From positions 124,001-188,000 of the forward strand of contig CALOAN010000020.1 of assembly GCA_942491345.1 (NCBI GenBank): a stretch of DNA of 64,000 nt. The letters run 5' to 3'. Position 1 is the first letter of the stretch. Every line of letters begins with the position of its first letter. The position numbers and the translations under genes are program-made. Origin of the DNA: JAHEEL01 sp942491345. GTDB lineage: Bacteria > Actinomycetota > Acidimicrobiia > Spongiisociales > UBA5794. Below the pieces are notes generated by a model. That model saw nothing but the letters and a program-made list of their open reading frames with translations. It was not told the origin of the DNA and made no database searches. Shown here piece after piece: positions 58,751-64,000 of the stretch.

Positions 58751-59076
58751 GGGCAACCTCCGCGTGGTGTGGGCTGTGCTGGTCGGGAGAGACCATCGAC
58801 TGGGTCACTGGGACGAATGCAACGCACTGACCACACAGCGGCGAGTTGGTGATCGAGTGCGCTCATACGCAATCCTCCGTCTCGTGTTCCAGCCTGACCT
58901 ACCAGCGCGGATCCCAGATAGGGTCCTTCGTAACATTGTGGGGAGGCGACCACGCCCAGACCGCCGCGTTTTCGAGAACCGGATTCGGGTCGACATGGGG
59001 TCGTTCGCAACAAAAGGGACGAAAGGCCCGATCACGGTCCGGGGTGCGTGGGGCACAATCGCCGTGAGGATTACCC
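58751..59076. other. Divergent intergenic region upstream of the Hdr operon
   Basis: 326 bases with no convincing gene. Holds a DosR-like box at 59016-59029 and a GGGACGAA half-site at 58810-58817 nearer the cNMP-binding gene. Confidence 0.55.
59016..59029. promoter_or_regulatory. DosR/DevR-like palindrome upstream of the Hdr operon
   Basis: GGGACGAAAGGCCC differs by one base from GGGACGAAAGTCCC, the reverse complement of the site at 40624. It ends 47 bases before the operon's first ATG, a normal activator position. Two near-identical sites in 64 kb, both upstream of genes, suggest a shared regulator. Confidence 0.5.
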
Positions 59077-59661
59077 ATGACGCCGAGCCGCACACTGCCG
59101 GCACCGGGGGTTCGTGCATGGGGCCTCGGAGCTGCCGGCATTTCGGGAGCCGATTCCTCCCTTGTACCACCGCTCGTCGTCGTCGGTCTTGGAAACGAGA
59201 TCGCCTCCGACGACGGTGTTGGGCTTCACGCGGCGACCGCCCTCGCATCCGAACTCGGCGACCGGAGTGAAGTAGAGGTCGTTGCGCTCCCTTGGGCGGG
59301 CTTTGCGCTGCTCGACGTTCTGCGTGGGCGAACGTGCGCCGTTCTCATCGATGGCCTCACCACGGGACGACACCCGCCCGGTGCCGTGGTTCGTCTCGAT
59401 GAAGCCGATTTCGGCGGCTCGGTGCGCCTCAACTCCTTCCACGACATCAACTATCCAACCGTGATGGCCCTCGGGCGAACGATGGGATGGGAGATGCCGG
59501 ACGAAGTGGCGATCTGGGGTGTCGAGATGGCGACCTCGGATGAGTTCGGGGAGGAACTCACGCCCGTGGTCGCGGATGCCGTCGCCACTGTCGTCCACGA
59601 AGTATTGGCGTTCGTAGACCGTGCGAGCGCACTGATCGACGAAAGGCCGGGTGTGCCGTGA
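59077..59661 (+). CDS. [NiFe] hydrogenase maturation endopeptidase (HycI/HyaD family)
   Basis: 194 residues. 'VVVGLGNEIASDDGVGLHAA' is the family signature; Glu41, Asp92 ('VLIDGL') and His122 ('SFHDIN') match the nickel-sensing triad of HybD. It clips the C-terminal tail of the hydrogenase large subunit after nickel insertion. The first 30 residues form an extra N-terminal extension, so a later start is possible. Its stop overlaps the hdrC start. The hydrogenase itself is not in the window, so it is probably downstream. Confidence 0.87.
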   Translation: MTPSRTLPAPGVRAWGLGAAGISGADSSLVPPLVVVGLGNEIASDDGVGLHAATALASELGDRSEVEVVALPWAGFALLDVLRGRTCAVLIDGLTTGRHPPGAVVRLDEADFGGSVRLNSFHDINYPTVMALGRTMGWEMPDEVAIWGVEMATSDEFGEELTPVVADAVATVVHEVLAFVDRASALIDERPGVP

Positions 59662-60341
59662 CCAAGCGAACCGCCGATCCACGATCCGGTCCGTCGGCGC
59701 CGGGCGTGCTTCCCAAGAGCGAGCGCGACCTGCGGAGAGCGTTTCTCGCTGAAACCAACCGCATTCCGGGCGGGGGGCGACTCGACCAATGTATCCAATG
59801 CGGCACCTGCACGGCTTCGTGCCCCGTGAGTTATGCGATGGACCTCACCCCACGAGAGGTCATTGCCATGTTCCGCGCGGGTGGAATCGAGGAACTGCTG
59901 GAGAGCCGCTCGATCTGGGTCTGTGCCTCCTGCTATCAGTGCACGACACGCTGCCCGGCGGAAATCCAGATCACGGATCTGATCTACGCGCTCCGGCGGA
60001 TTGCCATCGACAACGGCATCTTCCCGGACCGATTCCCATCACACGTGTTTTCCGAAACGTTCATCGACATGGTGAAGCGATACGGCCGCAGCTACGAGAC
60101 GGGACTGCTCGCCATCTTCTTCCTCAGGACCAATCCGATGGCGCTCTACGGCTGGCGCCGCGCGGGATTCGACCTGTGGCGGCGCGGTCGCATTCAGCTG
60201 CGCCCCGAGAAGATCAAGGGGATCGATGGCCTGCGTCGCATCATCGCGAAGGCGGAGACGTTCGATCTCCCTCAGGAGGTCGTGGAGCGCGAGAAGATCA
60301 CAGATTCAGTCGGCTACGCGGCGATCGGAGGCAGCGCGTGA
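59658..60341 (+). CDS. hdrC: Heterodisulfide reductase subunit C-like Fe-S protein
   Basis: 227 residues. Two 4Fe-4S sites, 'CIQCGTCTASCP' (Cys45-55) and 'CASCYQCTTRCP' (Cys89-99), have the HdrC spacing. The C-terminal helical part 'IYALRRIAIDNGIFP' is also typical. Passes electrons between HdrA and HdrB. GTG start overlapping the previous stop (GTGA). Confidence 0.92.
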   Translation: MTKRTADPRSGPSAPGVLPKSERDLRRAFLAETNRIPGGGRLDQCIQCGTCTASCPVSYAMDLTPREVIAMFRAGGIEELLESRSIWVCASCYQCTTRCPAEIQITDLIYALRRIAIDNGIFPDRFPSHVFSETFIDMVKRYGRSYETGLLAIFFLRTNPMALYGWRRAGFDLWRRGRIQLRPEKIKGIDGLRRIIAKAETFDLPQEVVEREKITDSVGYAAIGGSA

Positions 60342-61246
60342 GGTACACCTACTACCCGGGATGCAGCCTTCATGCGACCGGCATCTCGTACGACAAGTCG
60401 ACGCGCGCCGTCTTCGACAAACTGGGCGTCGACCTGGTGGAGCTCGAGGATTGGAATTGCTGTGGTGCAACCTCATACACCTCGGTCAAAAAGACCGTTG
60501 CGTACGCCATAGCAGCAAGGAACCTCGCGCTCGCCGAGCGAATTGGCGACGATGTTGTTGCGCCCTGCAGCGCCTGCTACTACGTGCTGAACAAGACGAT
60601 CAAGAGAATGTCCGACATGCCGGAGCTCCACGCCCAGGTCAACTCCGCTCTCGCAGAGGCCGGCCTCGAAGTCAATATGACGGTCCCGGTTCGCAAGCCG
60701 CTCGATGTTTTGATCAACGACATCGGGCTTGAAGAGATCGTTGCCTTCCAGACCAATTCGATCGCTGACTTTCGACCGGCGTGCTACTACGGGTGCCAGA
60801 TCGTGCGGCCGTACGGCGCGATCGATGAAGATCCTGAGCTTCCGATGTACATGGATCGGATGTTCTCGGTGCTCGGCGCGAGGCCGGTCGACTATCCGCC
60901 AAAGGTCCGCTGTTGCGGCGGGATGTTGGTGGCCACATTCCCGGACGTAGCAGAGAAGCTGTGTACGGAACTGGTGGATTGGGCCGTCGAACGTGGCGCC
61001 AACTGCATCGTGACCGTCTGCCCCCTCTGTCAGGCGAACTTGGATCTGTTGAGCGTGAACACTCGCACGAATGGCAAGGGCGGCAAGATCCCGATCATGT
61101 ACTTCACGCAGCTCCTTGGGCTTGCGCTCGGATGTTCGGAGGCCGAGGTCGGCCTCGAGCACGGGTTGGTGCCGGTGAAGATCGAAGCACCTCGCCTGTC
61201 GGCAACGATGGCCGGGGTTCCCTCCGGGCGAGGAGATCCGACATGA
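60338..61246 (+). CDS. hdrB: Heterodisulfide reductase subunit B-like protein with two CCG domains
   Basis: 302 residues. 'YTYYPGCSLHATGISYD' begins the protein. Two CCG cysteine motifs, 'DWNCCGATSYTS...VVAPCSACYY' and 'VRCCGGMLVATF...VTVCPLCQ', supply ligands for the noncubane Fe-S clusters of HdrB. In methanogens this subunit splits CoM-S-S-CoB; here the acceptor must be another disulfide or a different oxidant. GTG start overlapping hdrC by four bases. Confidence 0.92.
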   Translation: MRYTYYPGCSLHATGISYDKSTRAVFDKLGVDLVELEDWNCCGATSYTSVKKTVAYAIAARNLALAERIGDDVVAPCSACYYVLNKTIKRMSDMPELHAQVNSALAEAGLEVNMTVPVRKPLDVLINDIGLEEIVAFQTNSIADFRPACYYGCQIVRPYGAIDEDPELPMYMDRMFSVLGARPVDYPPKVRCCGGMLVATFPDVAEKLCTELVDWAVERGANCIVTVCPLCQANLDLLSVNTRTNGKGGKIPIMYFTQLLGLALGCSEAEVGLEHGLVPVKIEAPRLSATMAGVPSGRGDPT

Positions 61247-64000
61247 CGACCATGGACGAACCCCGGATCGGCGTATACGTCTGTCATTGCGGTTTCAATA
61301 TCGCAGCGACGGTAGATGTCAAAGCGGTCCGCGACGTCGCAGCCCGGCAACCAGGAGTGGTGTGTGCGCGTGACTACGAGTTCATGTGTTCGAACGCCGG
61401 GCAGGATCTCATCAAACGTGACATCGAAGAGGATGGGGTCAACAGGGTCGTGGTGGCGGCGTGTAGCCCGCTGATGCATGAGCCGACGTTCCGCGCCGCC
61501 GGTGCGGAAGCCGGACTCAACCCGTATCTGGTTCACATCGCCAACATCCGGGAACAGTGCGCGTGGGTCCACGAGGATCGGGTTGCGGGAACCGCCAAGG
61601 CAGAATCGTTGGTCAACGGCGCGGTCGCGCGAGTCGCACTCCACGAACCGCTCGAGGCGGCCCACGCCGAGGTCAACCCCGCGACGCTGATCGTGGGCGG
61701 AGGTATTGCCGGCATCCAAGCCGCACTCGACATCTCCGATGCAGGCAACGAGGCCTACCTCGTCGAACGGCAGTCGACCATCGGCGGAATGATGGCCCGA
61801 TTCGACAAGACCTTCCCCACGCTCGACTGTGCGGCGTGCATCCTCACGCCGAAGATGGTTGCCGCCGACCGACGCGAGAACATCCATCTCCTCACCGAGA
61901 GTGAGGTGGAGTCTGTGGAAGGCTTCGTTGGGAACTTCAAGGTCACCGTGCGGGAGAAGGCGCGCTTCGTCACGGCCGACTGCACGTCGTGTGGCGAGTG
62001 CATCAAGGTGTGTCCGGTCTCCGTTCCGGATCCGTTCAACCAGTTCATGTCCGAGCGCACCGCTATTCACAAGGCTTTCGCGCAAGCGATCCCGAGCACC
62101 TACACGATTGATCGGCAGGGCAAGCCGCCCTGTATGGAGGCGTGCCCGATCCACCAGAACGCCGCCGGGTACATCTCTCTGATTGCCGAAGGACGGTTCT
62201 CCGAAGCCGCCAAGCTCATCAGGCGGTCGAATCCCCTCCCGTTCATTTGCGGACGGGTCTGCTACGCCCCATGCGAGGAGATCTGCAGCCGGGAAAACGT
62301 TGAGGAGCCCGTTTCTATTCGAGCGCTCAAGCGTTTCGCCATGGACTGGGAACGTGATCACGAGCCGGATGCGATGCCCGAGCCGCCGGAGCACGACTAC
62401 GCGGAGAAGGTGGCGGTTGTGGGATCCGGGCCCGCAGGGTTGACCTGCGCCTTTGACCTCGCCACCGAGGGCTACAAGGTCACCGTTCTCGAGAAACACG
62501 ACCGGCTGGGTGGGATGCTTGCCGTTGGCCTGCCGAGCTACCGATGCCCTCCCTGGATCGTCGAACGCGACATCGACTACGTTCGCAAACTCGGGGTAGA
62601 GATGAGGACGGGTTCGGAACTCGGGCGTGACTTCACGCTCGACGATCTAACCGACGAGACAAACGGTCACGGCTACTCGGCGGTGTTCCTCGCGATCGGC
62701 GCTCACGAGGGTATGCCTCTCGACATTCCCAACGATGATGCCGCAGGTGTGTTCTCCGGTATCGACTACCTCCGCAACATCAACCTTGGTCTGCCGCAGG
62801 AAACAGGTTCCAGGGTTGCCATCGTTGGAGGTGGCAACACCGCAATGGATGCGGCAAGAGCGGCCCGTCGCGAGGGCGCCGAGGTGACGGTTCTCTATCG
62901 GAGAACCCGTGCCGAGATGCCGGCCGAGGAGGATGAGTTTGAGGATGCCGTCGCCGAAGGCGTGCGGTTCGAGTACCTGATCGCCCCGGTCGAGGTGTTG
63001 GTCTCCGACGGTCGGGTGCGAGGACTCGACTGTGTGAAGATGGAACTGGGAGAGCCGGATGCGAGCGGCCGCCCACGACCCGTCCCGATACCGGGATCGA
63101 ACCAGGAGCGCGAGTTCGACACCGTCATCCTGTCGATCAGCCAGCGTCCCGCCACCGATTGGTACGGCAAGGGTGACAACAGTTCGAGAACACTGGCATT
63201 CAGCGACTGGGGGACCCTCGAGGTCGACGCGGAGTCTCTCCGGACGACGCTGCCGAACGTGTTCGCCGGCGGTGACGCCGTCCTTGGACCAGCGACCGTC
63301 GTCGAAGCGATGGGGCAGGGGAGGAGGGCCGCTGAGGCAATTGACCGGTATCTCCGCGGGCGCCCTCTCGATGAGTTCACGAGCCACATGCCTCCGGCCG
63401 ATCCAGGTCGCGGATTCGAGGAACGGCCCTTCGAACAATCGCCGAACTACGGCGAAATTCCCGCAGTCCCGAGAGCTGCAATGCCAAAGCGCCCGGTGGC
63501 GGATCGACTTGCTGACTACGAAGAAGTCGACCTCGGGTTCTCCGAGGAAGACGCTCGTCGCGAGGCGCAGCGGTGCCTCCACTGTGGCGTGTGCGCCGAG
63601 TGCCGAGCGTGTGCGGAGATCTGCCCCCCGAAGGCCGTTCAACTCGACATGCAGGACACGGTGACGACGCTGGATGTCGGGCAGATCATGGTGGCGACCG
63701 GATTCAAGAGCTTCGACTCGCACCGCATGACCCAGTACGGCTACGGGCGCTACGACAACGTGGTTACGAGCCTCGAGTTCGAGCGGATGCTCAACGCCAC
63801 TGGACCCACCGGCGGGAAGGTCTTGTGCAAGAGCGGCGATGCCCCACGTGCGATCGGCATCGTCCATTGTGTCGGGTCACGCGATGAGCACTACAACCGC
63901 TATTGCTCGAGAGTGTGTTGCATGGCGGCCCTCAAATTCGCGCACCTCGCGATGGAACGGACCGATGCCGACGTCTATCAGTTCTACATCGACATCCGAG
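61243..64000 (+). CDS. hdrA: HdrA-type flavoprotein with inserted GltD/NfnB-like module (3' end outside window)
   Basis: At least 919 residues; no stop before the window ends. The HdrA N terminus is followed by the FAD fold 'LIVGGGIAGIQAALDIS' (about 149) and a 4Fe-4S site 'CTSCGECIKVCP' (247-258). A glutamate-synthase-small-subunit-like module intervenes: 'CMEACPIHQNAAGYI', 'CGRVCYAPCEEICSR', FAD fold 'VAVVGSGPAGLTCAF' (about 391) and NAD(P)H fold 'VAIVGGGNTAMDAARAARREG' (about 525). HdrA then resumes at 'CLHCGVCAECRACAEICP' (from 778), 'IVHCVGSRDEHYNRYCSRVCCMAALK'. Starts at ATG 61243 overlapping hdrB. Suggests an NAD(P)H-linked, possibly electron-bifurcating Hdr complex. Confidence 0.9.
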   Translation, partial: MTTMDEPRIGVYVCHCGFNIAATVDVKAVRDVAARQPGVVCARDYEFMCSNAGQDLIKRDIEEDGVNRVVVAACSPLMHEPTFRAAGAEAGLNPYLVHIANIREQCAWVHEDRVAGTAKAESLVNGAVARVALHEPLEAAHAEVNPATLIVGGGIAGIQAALDISDAGNEAYLVERQSTIGGMMARFDKTFPTLDCAACILTPKMVAADRRENIHLLTESEVESVEGFVGNFKVTVREKARFVTADCTSCGECIKVCPVSVPDPFNQFMSERTAIHKAFAQAIPSTYTIDRQGKPPCMEACPIHQNAAGYISLIAEGRFSEAAKLIRRSNPLPFICGRVCYAPCEEICSRENVEEPVSIRALKRFAMDWERDHEPDAMPEPPEHDYAEKVAVVGSGPAGLTCAFDLATEGYKVTVLEKHDRLGGMLAVGLPSYRCPPWIVERDIDYVRKLGVEMRTGSELGRDFTLDDLTDETNGHGYSAVFLAIGAHEGMPLDIPNDDAAGVFSGIDYLRNINLGLPQETGSRVAIVGGGNTAMDAARAARREGAEVTVLYRRTRAEMPAEEDEFEDAVAEGVRFEYLIAPVEVLVSDGRVRGLDCVKMELGEPDASGRPRPVPIPGSNQEREFDTVILSISQRPATDWYGKGDNSSRTLAFSDWGTLEVDAESLRTTLPNVFAGGDAVLGPATVVEAMGQGRRAAEAIDRYLRGRPLDEFTSHMPPADPGRGFEERPFEQSPNYGEIPAVPRAAMPKRPVADRLADYEEVDLGFSEEDARREAQRCLHCGVCAECRACAEICPPKAVQLDMQDTVTTLDVGQIMVATGFKSFDSHRMTQYGYGRYDNVVTSLEFERMLNATGPTGGKVLCKSGDAPRAIGIVHCVGSRDEHYNRYCSRVCCMAALKFAHLAMERTDADVYQFYIDIR

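Noticed and set aside
58810..58823. Third DosR-like box near the cNMP-binding gene
   Set aside because: GGGACGAA matches one half only. The second half (TGCAAC) breaks the palindrome, about 10 of 14 positions in all, so it is not called.

Overview
High-GC bacterial DNA, most likely from an uncultured member of the Actinomycetota, with Acidimicrobiia the best guess. This is an inference. It rests on the density of F420-type enzymes (two luciferase-like oxidoreductases, three Ddn/DUF385 proteins), Thr/Pro-rich 'TTVPP' linkers in secreted proteins, frequent GTG/TTG starts, a tandem-GNAT protein like mycothiol synthase, and DosR-like palindromes. No rRNA, tRNA, CRISPR array, insertion sequence or prophage was recognised.

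Layout. 1-3.6 kb: a coupled operon (end of an unknown gene, nucleoside deoxyribosyltransferase, BtpA-family barrel, PfkB kinase, SIS sugar isomerase) that looks like nucleoside/sugar salvage. 3.9-14.6 kb: MFS transporter, VanW-type envelope protein, Lon, a Ddn-like protein, D-lactate dehydrogenase, a beta-propeller lipoprotein, a flavin amine-oxidase-like enzyme and two tiny coupled membrane proteins. 15.3-25.5 kb: SRPBCC proteins, a trimethylamine-dehydrogenase-like flavoenzyme, OsmC, rhodanese, lipoprotein, CoA-binding protein, VOC protein, a class III cyclase with TolB-like and TPR regions, and an F420 oxidoreductase. 25.5-36.2 kb: MFS transporter, frameshifted F420 oxidoreductase, a secreted repeat protein, a seven-haem modular cytochrome, a cation-efflux protein, an ECF sigma factor coupled to a membrane protein, and an ATP-grasp ligase.

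36.4-48.4 kb: drug-efflux MFS, a 1.3-kb gene graveyard (metallo-beta-lactamase and two pterin-dehydratase remnants), an alpha/beta hydrolase with a HEAT-like partner, a double-module 5'-nucleotidase with frameshifts, DUF389, a protein of duplicated 74-residue modules behind a striking 11-21-11-spaced repeat, and a broken ArsR/SRPBCC pair. 48.4-58.8 kb: a 1262-residue soluble-adenylyl-cyclase-like protein, secreted protein, acyltransferase, acetyltransferases, nitroreductase, dodecin and a cyclic-nucleotide-binding protein. 59.1 kb to the end: hydrogenase maturation protease followed by hdrC, hdrB and an hdrA carrying an inserted GltD/NfnB-like NAD(P)H module, preceded by a DosR-like box.

Themes. 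Redox flexibility under low oxygen (Hdr operon, D-lactate dehydrogenase, multihaem cytochrome, DosR-like boxes) and cAMP signalling (two cyclases, one cNMP-binding protein). Several genes carry one-base indels, often in G runs. Either the contig has residual sequencing errors or these genes are decaying, and this should be settled before any 'pseudogene' here is believed.
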